Positions 26,658-35,046 of a DNA stretch of 35,238 nucleotides are shown here, one piece after another. The stretch's first letter is position 1. Each line of letters starts with the position of its first letter. A program made the position numbers and the translations under genes. The stretch lies in the NCBI RefSeq assembly GCF_001437155.1, contig NZ_JQAR01000024.1, forward strand, positions 1 through 35,238, given 5' to 3'. The notes under the pieces were generated by a model. The model was not told the DNA's origin, searched no databases, and saw only the letters and a program-made list of their open reading frames with translations. This stretch comes from Liquorilactobacillus mali. GTDB taxonomy: Bacteria > Bacillota > Bacilli > Lactobacillales > Lactobacillaceae.

Positions 26658-27362
26658 TTAAACCATTGATACTAATCCAGCCGCTAAAATTCCACCTAAG
26701 ATTGGCCCAACCATCGGAACCCATGCATATGCCCAATTAGGGTTTGTTTTGTTCGGTACTGGTAAAATAGTATATGCCAATCTTGGACCCCAATCACGTG
26801 CAGGATTAAGGGCAAAACCAGTTGTCCCACCTAGTGCCTGACCGACGACAGTAATTAGTAACCCTACTATTAAAGGCTTGAGGCCTTGAGTAAAGTTGCC
26901 TAGATTTAATAAAGTAAAAATGAAGATAAATGTTGCGATAACTTCACTTAAAAAGTTGAAAACTGGACTATTAATTGCGGGTGCAGTGGCAAAAATACCA
27001 ACAGTGTTCCCTTCTTCAACTGTCTTAGAATCTTTGAAGTGAGGGTAATATTGCAATATAATAATGGCTGCTCCTACGAAGGCACCTATAAATTGGCCTA
27101 ATAAATACGGCAGGACTTCGTTCCAAGGGAAAAATCCAAATACTGCGAACCCAATCGTTACTGCTGGATTAAGATGACCTAATGAGCCGAACATTCCGGC
27201 AACATACACCCCAAAAGCTACTGCTAACCCCCATGCAATCGAGATGTACCACCAATCTTGCCCATTTGCATACGACTTTTTTAAATTTACCCCCGCTCCA
27301 CATCCGACACCAAAAACAATTAAAACGGCTGTTCCAAATAATTCCCCTAAAAAACCACTCAT
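26658..27362 (-). CDS. glpF: Glycerol uptake facilitator (aquaglyceroporin)
   Basis: A 234-residue MIP-family channel that lets glycerol (and possibly dihydroxyacetone) diffuse into the cell. The two half-helix motifs are LNPAVT (residues 64-69) and LNPARD near 188; the Asp after NPAR is typical of glycerol facilitators rather than water channels. There are six membrane helices. It starts 12 bases after dhaM with AAGGGGGA. It is the last gene of dhaKLM-glpF, so its expression is tied to dihydroxyacetone phosphorylation. Confidence 0.92.
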   Translation of the reverse strand: MSGFLGELFGTAVLIVFGVGCGAGVNLKKSYANGQDWWYISIAWGLAVAFGVYVAGMFGSLGHLNPAVTIGFAVFGFFPWNEVLPYLLGQFIGAFVGAAIIILQYYPHFKDSKTVEEGNTVGIFATAPAINSPVFNFLSEVIATFIFIFTLLNLGNFTQGLKPLIVGLLITVVGQALGGTTGFALNPARDWGPRLAYTILPVPNKTNPNWAYAWVPMVGPILGGILAAGLVSMV

Positions 27363-27374
27363 TATTTTTCCCCC

Positions 27375-27749
27375 TTACTTAATTTTTAATGGTGCTAATT
27401 GCTCTTCAACGTCTGCAAGTGCGACGTCTGCTTCTAATAAAGTTGCTGCTGTATATGCACCCTCAACCAAAGCAACATCATAGATATTAACCTTCTTGTC
27501 GGACATTTCCACAGCTAGTTCCAAATTCATCTTAGAACTACCTAAATCATAAAAGGCTAGCAATTCCTGTGCCTTATTACGCTCAAAAGCATCCATAATT
27601 TTACCTGCACTTGTACCTATTTCATTATCATCAGTTCCTCCAGCAGATGTAATTGATACATCAGCTGCAACCTGTTCCAATAACTCAGGAATTCCCTTGG
27701 CTACTTCTGGAACATGTGAAACAATTACTATTCCAATTTTCTTTGTCAT
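27375..27749 (-). CDS. dhaM: Dihydroxyacetone kinase phosphotransfer subunit DhaM
   Basis: A 124-residue EIIA-Man-like protein that takes phosphate from the PTS protein HPr and passes it to ADP bound on DhaL. The phosphorylated histidine is His12 in VIVSHVPEVAKG. It is the short single-domain form seen in lactic acid bacteria. Its ATG overlaps the dhaL stop as ATGA with GGAGG just before it. Presence of DhaM means the kinase uses phosphoenolpyruvate, not free ATP, as phosphate source. Confidence 0.92.
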   Translation of the reverse strand: MTKKIGIVIVSHVPEVAKGIPELLEQVAADVSITSAGGTDDNEIGTSAGKIMDAFERNKAQELLAFYDLGSSKMNLELAVEMSDKKVNIYDVALVEGAYTAATLLEADVALADVEEQLAPLKIK

Positions 27750-28330
27750 CTAATACCTCCTGCTTCGATGAAACATTCAAATAAATACTGGCTTGAAACA
27801 GCTCCTGGATCCAAATGGCCAACCGAACGTTCGCCTAAATATGAAGCTCTTCCTTTTTTAGCCACCAGATCTTTAGTCCCATCAGCCGCTTCTTTGATTT
27901 TTTCAACTGATAAGCTATCAGTTTCTAGTGAAGTAACAACTGGTGCCCATACATCAACCATTGTCTTATCACCGGTTGTCGCACCACCACGTTTCTTGAT
28001 TCCCTCTAATGCCAGTTTAAATAACTCTGCTGGTGCTTGTGTTTTTTCACAATTTTTAGCCATTTCTAGGAATGCTGTCCCATATAACGGACCCGCAGCC
28101 CCACCAACTTTACTAATCAAGGCCATCGCAACAGTCTTTAGAATTGTCTTTAAGTCTGGGTCGGAAAGCTTATCCAGACTATCTTCAACTCCCTGCATCC
28201 CCCTCATCATGTTATTGCCATGATCTCCATCGCCTATTGGAGTATCAAGCTCGCTTAAATATGCTTTCTGTTCACTAATTTTTGAGTAAAATAACTTCAT
28301 CCATTTGTCTACTATCTCAGCTGTTATCAT
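27746..28330 (-). CDS. dhaL: Dihydroxyacetone kinase ADP-binding subunit DhaL
   Basis: A 194-residue subunit holding ADP as a tightly bound cofactor. The Mg/ADP motif DTPIGDGDHGNN supplies Asp29, Asp34 and Asp36. GGAAGPLYGTAF and GRASYLGERSVGHLDPGA are the further nucleotide-site blocks. ATG 28330 is chosen because AGAAGGAGAG precedes it. A reading from 28363 would overlap dhaK and lacks such a site. It lies 13 bases after dhaK. Confidence 0.93.
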   Translation of the reverse strand: MITAEIVDKWMKLFYSKISEQKAYLSELDTPIGDGDHGNNMMRGMQGVEDSLDKLSDPDLKTILKTVAMALISKVGGAAGPLYGTAFLEMAKNCEKTQAPAELFKLALEGIKKRGGATTGDKTMVDVWAPVVTSLETDSLSVEKIKEAADGTKDLVAKKGRASYLGERSVGHLDPGAVSSQYLFECFIEAGGIR

Positions 28331-28343
28331 TTTTTCTCTCCTT

Positions 28344-29339
28344 CTACCATGCAATTGTTTCAACTGGGTAATTCAAATAATCCAGCCATTTTTCATCAAT
28401 CAAATCAAAAATTGTTAAAGATATGCCAGCCATGTCAATTGAAGTCATATAATTTCCAACCTTCATAAAAGCGGGTTTAATCTTCCTTGTAGCAAGTTCA
28501 TCTAACAAGTCATGGCTAAACACATATTGTTCCATTAACGGAGTAGCACCCATACCATTAACCAAAATAGCATACCTGTGAGTTGCATCTAACTTTAGTT
28601 CACTATCGATTTTAGAAACTAGTTCTCCAGCAAGTTCATGGGAGGTCTTAATCTTTTCTCGTCGATAGCCTGGTTCACTGTGAATTCCGACCCCATACTC
28701 GATCTCATCATCGGCAAGCTCGAATCCAGGTTTCCCTACCTCAGGTACGGTAGCCGCTGATAAAGCAACTGCAATCGTACCAATATGCGGTAATGCCTTA
28801 TTTGCTAATTTTTCAATTTCTTCTAGGGAAGCCCCCTGATCTGCTGCAGCACCAACTAGTTTATGCATAAGTACCGTCCCAGCGACTCCGCGTCTTCCCT
28901 GTGTATACAAGCTATTCTCAACCGCAATATCATCATCAACTATTATTGATTTAACAGGAATATCATCTAATTCCGCCATGTCACTCGCCATATCGAAATT
29001 CATAACATCCCCAGAATAATTTTTAATAACTAAAAAAACTCCTTTACCAGTATTTACAGCCTTGATTGCCTCATAGATTTGATCCGGTGTCGGTGAGGTA
29101 AATACTTGACCTGCAACAGCTGCACTTAGCATTCCCTTGCCTACAAAGCCAGGATGAGCAGGTTCATGTCCACTCCCGCCTCCACTCACGATTCCAACTT
29201 TTCCATCCATTGAAGATTTATTGCTTCTCACAACGGCCTCAGTTTCAGGTATTCGCTCTACATATTGTGGATATGCCCGAACCAATCCATCGATCATTTC
29301 CGGGACGACATCTCCAGGACTATTAATTATCTTTTTCAT
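28344..29339 (-). CDS. dhaK: Dihydroxyacetone kinase substrate-binding subunit DhaK
   Basis: A 331-residue subunit that binds dihydroxyacetone as a hemiaminal and makes dihydroxyacetone phosphate, which enters glycolysis. The binding histidine is His220 in GVGIHSEPG; GGGSGHEPAHPG is at residues 53-64. ATG 29339 follows AAGGGAAGT. It is first in dhaKLM-glpF. No glycerol dehydrogenase or DhaS/DhaQ-like regulator is next to it, so the oxidation step and specific control lie elsewhere. Confidence 0.93.
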   Translation of the reverse strand: MKKIINSPGDVVPEMIDGLVRAYPQYVERIPETEAVVRSNKSSMDGKVGIVSGGGSGHEPAHPGFVGKGMLSAAVAGQVFTSPTPDQIYEAIKAVNTGKGVFLVIKNYSGDVMNFDMASDMAELDDIPVKSIIVDDDIAVENSLYTQGRRGVAGTVLMHKLVGAAADQGASLEEIEKLANKALPHIGTIAVALSAATVPEVGKPGFELADDEIEYGVGIHSEPGYRREKIKTSHELAGELVSKIDSELKLDATHRYAILVNGMGATPLMEQYVFSHDLLDELATRKIKPAFMKVGNYMTSIDMAGISLTIFDLIDEKWLDYLNYPVETIAW

Positions 29340-29372
29340 CCAATTACTTCCCTTCAAGATAGTTTCATGTAA

Positions 29373-29387
29373 TTAATGCGCTTACAA
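29373..29387 (-). promoter_or_regulatory. Candidate cre (CcpA) site upstream of dhaK
   Basis: TTGTAAGCGCATTAA on the minus strand fits the relaxed cre consensus WTGNAANCGNWNNCW with one mismatch. It lies about 35 bases before dhaK. TATAAT-like boxes occur upstream at about 29433-29447, without a clear -35. Carbon-catabolite control of glycerol use would be expected. Confidence 0.4.
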
Positions 29388-29507
29388 AAAAACATTGCTA
29401 CAACTCTTACACCTTCATTTTTACCATAAAAATTATAAAAATTATAGTGAAAAGGCTTACTAAAAATAACAGATCGACAAAACAGGAAATTATAAAAAAA
29501 GCAATTA

Positions 29508-29856
29508 TTTATTAAAATTGAGATTTGGACAGACATTGTGTGCCTTTTTGCTACATCAGAAAGCATAATTTTGAGAAAGCAATAAAAAAGTTTGAAAGGG
29601 AAGTTGCTATTGTCCATCATAGTTTTGAATTGGATCCAATCCCGCAGTTCTTGTAATTGAAGAGTTTACCAAAAAAGGTATCATATCGTTAAAACAAGCC
29701 CATGAACTGAATAGCCGCTTACCCAAATTGACAAAATATTCTGGGCTTGACTATCACATGGATAATATCAGAGTCGTTAATACTTTTAATACACATCGTA
29801 TTGCCCACTTTGCCGAAGAAAAAGGAGATTCATGTTCAATTGATGATCGTGTATAA
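29508..29856 (+). pseudogene. Remnant of a FrnE-like DsbA-family oxidoreductase
   Basis: Three plus-strand frames join into one recognisable protein. IKIEIWTDIVC (29511-29543) leads into the CPFC site, where one base is missing. The next frame gives FCYIRKHNFEKAIKKF, then EREVAIVHHSFELDP, up to about 29638. A further shift gives VLVIEEFTKKGIISLKQAHE and GLDYHMDNIRVVNTFNTHR, then HFAEEKG, stopping at 29856. This is the N-terminal half of FrnE/2-hydroxychromene-2-carboxylate-isomerase-like DsbA proteins. The start codon and the C-terminal half are missing. A small minus-strand reading frame over the same bases is an artefact. Confidence 0.8.
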
Positions 29857-29865
29857 TTGTCGGCT

Positions 29866-29977
29866 TCACATTTCTATCTAAGGATCTGCAAATTTTAAAT
29901 ATAACTCTTAGAACACAGCCATACGTAACAACTAGAAGAGCTAGGTCAAAATTCAATTGTTGACCCAGCTTTTTTTG
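29866..29977 (+). repeat. Dispersed repeat copy R6
   Basis: A partial copy directly after the FrnE remnant. TTAGAACACAGCCATACG aligns loosely with the ATGGAACACGTTTACCC block, and the terminal hairpin is well preserved. Confidence 0.55.
29939..29977 (+). terminator. Rho-independent terminator in repeat R6
   Basis: AGCTAGGTCAA (29939-29949) pairs with TTGACCCAGCT (29960-29970) with one mismatch, followed by T7. It is the most classical terminator of the repeat family and would have ended the lost FrnE-like gene. Confidence 0.7.
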
Positions 29978-30053
29978 CATCATACAAGAATCACCGAATC
30001 TTGTTCATGCCTGTCTTCTTTAACTAATTTCTGTTTAAACTTCTATAAAATAC

Positions 30054-30084
30054 AAAAGAATTACATTTATCACATAATTCTTTT
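30054..30084. promoter_or_regulatory. Inverted repeat upstream of the second ABC operon
   Basis: AAAAGAATTA (30054-30063) and TAATTCTTTT (30075-30084) are exact complements with 11 bases between them. It lies about 57 bases before the ATPase start and just after a TATAAA. It is AT-only apart from one G-C pair, so an operator is likelier than a terminator. Confidence 0.35.
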
Positions 30085-30140
30085 ACAAGCGACAACTACA
30101 CTTGAGTTGTTTCAAATCAAAAATACTAAGGAGTAAGGCA

Positions 30141-31259
30141 ATGTCTATTGAATTAATTAATATTTCAAAAACATATAATGGTTCAGACTTTATACTTTCA
30201 GATATTTCCGTCAAAATTGAAACGGGGGAATTCTTCGCTATTGTAGGTCCGTCAGGCTGTGGTAAAAGTACGCTTTTACGTATGATTGCAGGATTAATTC
30301 CCATTTCAAATGGGCAGTTAAAAATCGATGGTAAAGATGTTACCAACCTTCCTCCACAGGAACGAGCATTGACCATGGTTTTTCAAAATTATGCGCTTTT
30401 TCCTTTTCTAAATGTTAAGGATAACGTGGCTTTTGGCCTAAAGGCGCGCAAGATGGCGAACTCTGAAATAAATACTCGTGTTAATCATGCTCTTGAATTA
30501 GTCAATTTAACCGATTTTATTGACCGTAAACCTGGCGAACTCTCGGGTGGACAAAGACAGCGTGTAGCACTCGCCCGTGCGATTGCCAGTGATGCCAAAA
30601 TCTGTCTCATGGATGAACCGCTCTCAAATTTAGATGCGCAATTGCGCAATAAAATGCGTTCTGAAATTCGTGAATTACAGCAAAAACTTGGCCTTACACT
30701 CATTTATGTCACCCATGATCAAGTTGAGGCGATGACAATGGCTGATAGAATTATGGTACTTAATGATGCCCAAACTCAACAGATCGATTCAGCCTCAAAT
30801 ATTTATGACACCCCATCAAATACTTTCGTTGCGAGTTTCTTTGGTACCCCACAAATGAATCTGATTCCTATAACTTTAAAGGAAAATAACCAACTTTCTG
30901 CTATAGAAATTAGTTTGAAGTTTTCTATAATCAAAAGTCTAAAGGCCGGAAATTATTTGATTGGTGTACGACCAAACGCACTCTCAATTGATCTAGAAAG
31001 CAATGAAACGAATGCGGTGGTAACCAATATTGAATATTTGGGAACACACTCAATTGTGCATGCGCAATTAGATAATTCACAGGAAATTCGGATTGAGACA
31101 AGCAGTAAACGTAATTTATCGGTGGATGAACGAATCTCCGTAAGTGTCACAGGAAGCCATTACGTTTTTAGTGAAGATGGTCAAAAGCTTTTGAATACGA
31201 ATGGAGGGTATACAGATGGAAACTCAAGCAAAGAACCCCAACTTCAATATAGTATCTAA
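30141..31259 (+). CDS. ugpC: ABC transporter ATP-binding protein, UgpC type (second system)
   Basis: A 372-residue ATPase of the CUT1 importers. Walker A GPSGCGKST is at residues 36-44, with Q-loop VFQNYALFP, signature LSGGQRQRVALAR, Walker B CLMDEPLSN and THDQ. The TOBE part has VRPNALSID. ATG 30141 (MSIELINIS) follows AAGGAG; the in-frame ATG at 30102 has no ribosome site. It is first in ATPase-permease-permease-binding protein, an order seen in glycerol-3-phosphate importers of lactobacilli. The gene symbol is by family and context. Confidence 0.85.
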   Translation: MSIELINISKTYNGSDFILSDISVKIETGEFFAIVGPSGCGKSTLLRMIAGLIPISNGQLKIDGKDVTNLPPQERALTMVFQNYALFPFLNVKDNVAFGLKARKMANSEINTRVNHALELVNLTDFIDRKPGELSGGQRQRVALARAIASDAKICLMDEPLSNLDAQLRNKMRSEIRELQQKLGLTLIYVTHDQVEAMTMADRIMVLNDAQTQQIDSASNIYDTPSNTFVASFFGTPQMNLIPITLKENNQLSAIEISLKFSIIKSLKAGNYLIGVRPNALSIDLESNETNAVVTNIEYLGTHSIVHAQLDNSQEIRIETSSKRNLSVDERISVSVTGSHYVFSEDGQKLLNTNGGYTDGNSSKEPQLQYSI

Positions 31260-32166
31260 AAAAAAGAAAAGTGTAGATCTTTCGCTGGGATACAATCCTT
31301 ACGCGAAGGATAAGCGTTATGCAGTGTTATTTTTAGGCCCCTCACTTTTAATTTTAGCTATTTTTGTGTTTTATCCGATGTTGCGCACTATTTACCTAAG
31401 TCTTTTTTTAACAAACAACCTTGGGAAACCAACAGTCTTCATTGGACTAAAAAATTACTTCTCATTACTTTCTTCAAGTTCTTATATCAACAGTTTGATT
31501 GCAACACTTATCTACGTTATTGCAGTCTCGATCTTCACAATTGCAATCGGTCTTATTTTGGCTCAGACAGCCACAAAAAAAATAGCTGGTATTAACTTCT
31601 TCAGAACCGTCTTCTCAGCAACAATGGGTGTTTCCGTATCAGTTGCTGCAATTTTTTGGTTATTTATCTTCAATCCATCTGTTGGTTTATTAAGCCAATT
31701 GTTCACTGCACTCAATCTGACCCCTATTAATTGGTTGACTGAACCTGGTTGGGCGATGACCGCTGTCGTAATTTCAACAGTATGGATGAATCTTGGTTTT
31801 ACCTTCCTGATATTCTTTGGGGCACTCCAGTCTGTACCTTATACACTTTATGAAGCCGCACAAATAGAAGGTGTTTCTAAGTCTTATCAATTCTTTCATA
31901 TTACGTTGCCAATGATTTCACCAACTATCTTCTTTGTTTCAATCATCACATTAATTGAATCATTCAAAAGTTTTGGTTTAATTGACTTGATGACTGCTGG
32001 TGGACCAAATAATGCTACAAATCTGCTTGTATATCGGATATACCAAGATGCCTTTTTAAACGGCAATTATGGTCTAGCCAGCACTGAATCTGTAATTCTG
32101 GCAATCATTATTGCAATTTTCACATTCATTCAATTCAAAGTTCTTGAAAAGCGAGTGACTTACTAA
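31216..32166 (+). CDS. ugpA: CUT1 ABC transporter permease, UgpA type (second system)
   Basis: A 316-residue permease with six helices after a 30-residue polar N-terminus. The EAA loop is in TLYEAAQIEGVSKSYQFFHI followed by TLPMISP. ATG 31216 is preceded by GGAGGG and overlaps the ATPase gene by 44 bases. An overlapping start also joins it to the next permease (shared A at 32166), so the operon is tightly coupled. Confidence 0.86.
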   Translation: METQAKNPNFNIVSKKKKSVDLSLGYNPYAKDKRYAVLFLGPSLLILAIFVFYPMLRTIYLSLFLTNNLGKPTVFIGLKNYFSLLSSSSYINSLIATLIYVIAVSIFTIAIGLILAQTATKKIAGINFFRTVFSATMGVSVSVAAIFWLFIFNPSVGLLSQLFTALNLTPINWLTEPGWAMTAVVISTVWMNLGFTFLIFFGALQSVPYTLYEAAQIEGVSKSYQFFHITLPMISPTIFFVSIITLIESFKSFGLIDLMTAGGPNNATNLLVYRIYQDAFLNGNYGLASTESVILAIIIAIFTFIQFKVLEKRVTY

Positions 32167-32996
32167 TGACACAATATAAAAAAAGAGAAAAAATTCAACG
32201 TGTGTTTCATTACTCATTACTAGTCATCCTAACAATTTTTATCATCATTCCTTTTTTGTTAGGATTCTGGACCAGTCTACTACCAACCGCGGACATCTCT
32301 AAGGGAGCTCTTTGGAGCAGCCATATTTCATTAGACAACTACGTTACTGCGATAACCCAGACACCTATTATTCGCTATCTCTTCAATAGTCTCCTGATTT
32401 CTTTGTTAACAATGTTCGCTCAAATCATTTTCTGCTCAATGAGTGCTTATTCCTTTGTATTTCTGAAGTTCAAAGGACGCGATATGTTATTCTACGTATT
32501 CCTCGCAACAATGATGCTACCCTTTGAAGCTGAAGTAATTCCAAATTTCACAACGGTTCGTGATCTAGGTTTACTCAACCATTATGCCGTCATGATCATT
32601 CCGTTCCTAACTTCTGCTTTTGGTACTTTTATGCTGCGTCAGGCCTTCCTACAAATTCCAGCAGAATTGAAAGAAGCTGGGGATATAGAAGGGCTATCAC
32701 ACTGGCAATACTACTATAAGGTTGTAATGCCCTACTCAAGAATCAGCGTTTATACACTGGCAGCATACAGCTTTCTTTCAAGCTGGAACCAATATTTATG
32801 GCCAATGCTCACTACCTTCAGCGACAATTTTCGACCTGTTCAAGATGGGCTTAGACAATTACAGTCACAGGAAACATTCAACAACTGGGGAATGATTCAA
32901 GCAAGTGCAGCAATCATCATAATCCCTACTCTAATCGCTTTATTCTTTGGCCAGCATTATTTCAAATCCGGACTTAATGAAGGTGCTATCAAATGA
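32166..32996 (+). CDS. ugpE: CUT1 ABC transporter permease, UgpE type (second system)
   Basis: A 276-residue permease with six helices. The EAA loop reads ELKEAGDIEGLSHWQYYYKV, followed by VMPYSR. The final part SSWNQYLWPML is typical of the family. Its ATG overlaps the stop of the previous permease, and its stop overlaps the start of the binding protein (ATGA). Confidence 0.86.
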   Translation: MTQYKKREKIQRVFHYSLLVILTIFIIIPFLLGFWTSLLPTADISKGALWSSHISLDNYVTAITQTPIIRYLFNSLLISLLTMFAQIIFCSMSAYSFVFLKFKGRDMLFYVFLATMMLPFEAEVIPNFTTVRDLGLLNHYAVMIIPFLTSAFGTFMLRQAFLQIPAELKEAGDIEGLSHWQYYYKVVMPYSRISVYTLAAYSFLSSWNQYLWPMLTTFSDNFRPVQDGLRQLQSQETFNNWGMIQASAAIIIIPTLIALFFGQHYFKSGLNEGAIK

Positions 32997-34342
32997 AAAG
33001 AAAAAAAACAATGTTTACTGTTTTAATTATTATCTTCCTTGCAATAATTGGTTTTGCTTTTTTGCAAAAAAGCAGTGCAAAAGCTGACTCACGCATTAAA
33101 ATTGTTTTCTGGCATGAAATGACTGGGCCTGGACAAGTACAACTAAATAAATTTGTTAAAGAATTCAACAACTCACAAAACAAGTATGTGGTCGTTCCAC
33201 AATTTGAAGGAAATTATAACGAGGCCGTGCAAAAAATATTGAATACCCATGGAACTGATGCCTCTCCAGCAGTATTTCAATCAATGGATGTTTCAACGAG
33301 CCAGATTTATAATTCTGGTTATACTACTCCAGTCCAGAAATTTATTGATAAGGAGGGGTATGATATGAGTAAGATTTCAGCTGTAGCCCGCGCATTTTAT
33401 TCCAAAAATGGTACACAACTCTCAATGCCCTTCAATACTTCACAACCAGTCCTATACTATAACGCAACGCTTTTGAAAAAATATGGGATAACTCCTCCCC
33501 CAGTCGACCCAAGTTACAGTGACATTACTAGAGTAGCCACCGAGCTTTATCAGAAGTCTGGCAAAAAAGTTAAGGGACTGAGTGTTGAAATTTATGGTTG
33601 GCTTTTTGAACAGTTTTTAGCTAACGGTGGTGAGTCGCTGGCTAATAACAATGATGGCCATTCAGGAGTCCCAACTTCCGTTAATTTTTCAGGAACAGTC
33701 GCAACGAAAACGATGAAATGGCTGCAAGAGAATATTAAAGGTGGTGCATTCATGAACTTTGGTGCCGGTTCAAGTGCCTCGGCCAACGAAATGGCCGCAT
33801 TTCTTTCAGGCAAACTTGGAATGTTCCTGCAATCTTCTGCTGATATTAGTCAATTAACAGCAGGTACGAAAGACAAGCTAGGTATCACATATTATCCACA
33901 CCCAGATGGACAAAAGTCTAATGGTGTTTCAATTGGAGGTGCTTCACTCTGGATTTCAAATGATAAATCCAGTGAAGTGCAACAGGGTTCGTGGGAATTT
34001 ATCAAGTTTTTGATGACTGCTAAAAATCAGGCTGCATGGCAAGTTGCCACTGGGTATCTTGCTTTAAATGAGGATTCGCAAGAAGAACCTGCACTAAAGA
34101 AATTATATAAGAGTCAACCAGAAGCAAAAATTCCTGGGCAACAGTTGAGACGTACAAAACCAAATAATACAAACTCTGGAATTTTCATGCAGGGATTGAT
34201 TCAAGAACGTACACTAACTCAAACTGCGATGGAACAAATTTATAACGGCAGCAACATTAAAAATTCACTCGTTGAAGCTGAAAAAGCAATGAATAGCTAT
34301 ATAACCTCTAATAATCTGGCGAATAAGGTTAGCCAAAAGTAA
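32993..34342 (+). CDS. ugpB: UgpB-like ABC transporter substrate-binding protein
   Basis: A 449-residue extracellular binding protein. IVFWHEMTGPGQVQLNKFV, then FNNSQNKYVVVPQFEGNYNEAV, resembles the N-terminal lobe of UgpB, which binds sn-glycerol-3-phosphate or glycerophosphocholine. The N-terminus MKRKKTMFTVLIIIFLAIIG is a signal sequence or anchor, but there is no lipobox cysteine. The possible cleavage site is SAKA-DS. Most Gram-positive binding proteins are lipoproteins, so this one may stay anchored by an uncleaved helix or be secreted. The sequence between 34343 and the IS (34490) shows no gene. Confidence 0.82.
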   Translation: MKRKKTMFTVLIIIFLAIIGFAFLQKSSAKADSRIKIVFWHEMTGPGQVQLNKFVKEFNNSQNKYVVVPQFEGNYNEAVQKILNTHGTDASPAVFQSMDVSTSQIYNSGYTTPVQKFIDKEGYDMSKISAVARAFYSKNGTQLSMPFNTSQPVLYYNATLLKKYGITPPPVDPSYSDITRVATELYQKSGKKVKGLSVEIYGWLFEQFLANGGESLANNNDGHSGVPTSVNFSGTVATKTMKWLQENIKGGAFMNFGAGSSASANEMAAFLSGKLGMFLQSSADISQLTAGTKDKLGITYYPHPDGQKSNGVSIGGASLWISNDKSSEVQQGSWEFIKFLMTAKNQAAWQVATGYLALNEDSQEEPALKKLYKSQPEAKIPGQQLRRTKPNNTNSGIFMQGLIQERTLTQTAMEQIYNGSNIKNSLVEAEKAMNSYITSNNLANKVSQK

Positions 34343-34602
34343 GGTTAGTCTTTGCCAAAAACTAATTATTAGCCACTTAAAATCTGATTGGTTCTCTATG
34401 AAGATTCTTGTAACTAGACTCAAAGATAAAATCTTATCAAGTACGAGAATTAGAAAAATATACACATGTTATCATTTGCAAATCATTACCAGTAATTATC
34501 CACCAGCATAGCTGGTGGCTTTTTATTAGCCCTAGAAGGGCTCGACCCCACACAAAAAGCCCCTTCAAGGAGCCCAACAAAAAACTACCAATCGCTATAG
34601 CT

Positions 34603-35043
34603 TTAATTATTTTTTTGTTTGAATGGATCAATGTATTCTCTTTTACTAATTGTATCCCGCAGTTGATCTTCTGATTCTTGTTCTCGAATATATTTTTCTA
34701 TTGTTTTTTGATTTAGTCCAACTGTACTTGCGAAGTATCCTCTTGCCCAAAAACTCCTATTTCCATAATTGTATTTCAAATTTGCATGACGTTCATGGAT
34801 AATTACTGCACTTCTTCCTTTCAAATATCCCATGAAGCTTGAAACACTTATTTTTGGTAGTATTTTTACAAGCATATGAATATGATCTGGCATTGCATGG
34901 GCTTCGATTATCTCCACTTCTTTTAGCTCACATAACCTTCTAAGTTTTCCATATATAACCTTTCTTCGGTATTTCGGTGCGAATACTATATGATACTTAC
35001 AATTCCATCTCGTATGTGCTAAGCTATTATCATCTTTTGACAA
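34603..35043 (-). CDS. tnpA: IS200/IS605-family Y1 transposase TnpA
   Basis: A 146-residue HUH single-strand transposase. WNCKYHIVFAPKYRR opens the fold. The metal-binding pair is His-Ile-His in MPDHIHMLV. The catalytic tyrosine is in TVGLNQKTIEKYIREQE. All parts are intact and the length is normal. It starts with TTG at 35043, behind GGAAG that is locked in a long hairpin (35047-35111). No tnpB or RNA-guided nuclease gene is present, so this is a tnpA-only element. Confidence 0.93.
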   Translation of the reverse strand: MSKDDNSLAHTRWNCKYHIVFAPKYRRKVIYGKLRRLCELKEVEIIEAHAMPDHIHMLVKILPKISVSSFMGYLKGRSAVIIHERHANLKYNYGNRSFWARGYFASTVGLNQKTIEKYIREQESEDQLRDTISKREYIDPFKQKNN

Positions 35044-35046
35044 TGC

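Noticed and set aside
29354-29620. 88-residue minus-strand frame upstream of dhaK
   Set aside because: It lies opposite the FrnE-like remnant and the dhaK leader; codon content is low-complexity and no ribosome site is present.
29786-29983. 65-residue minus-strand frame in the same gap
   Set aside because: It is antisense to the FrnE remnant and the R6 terminator.
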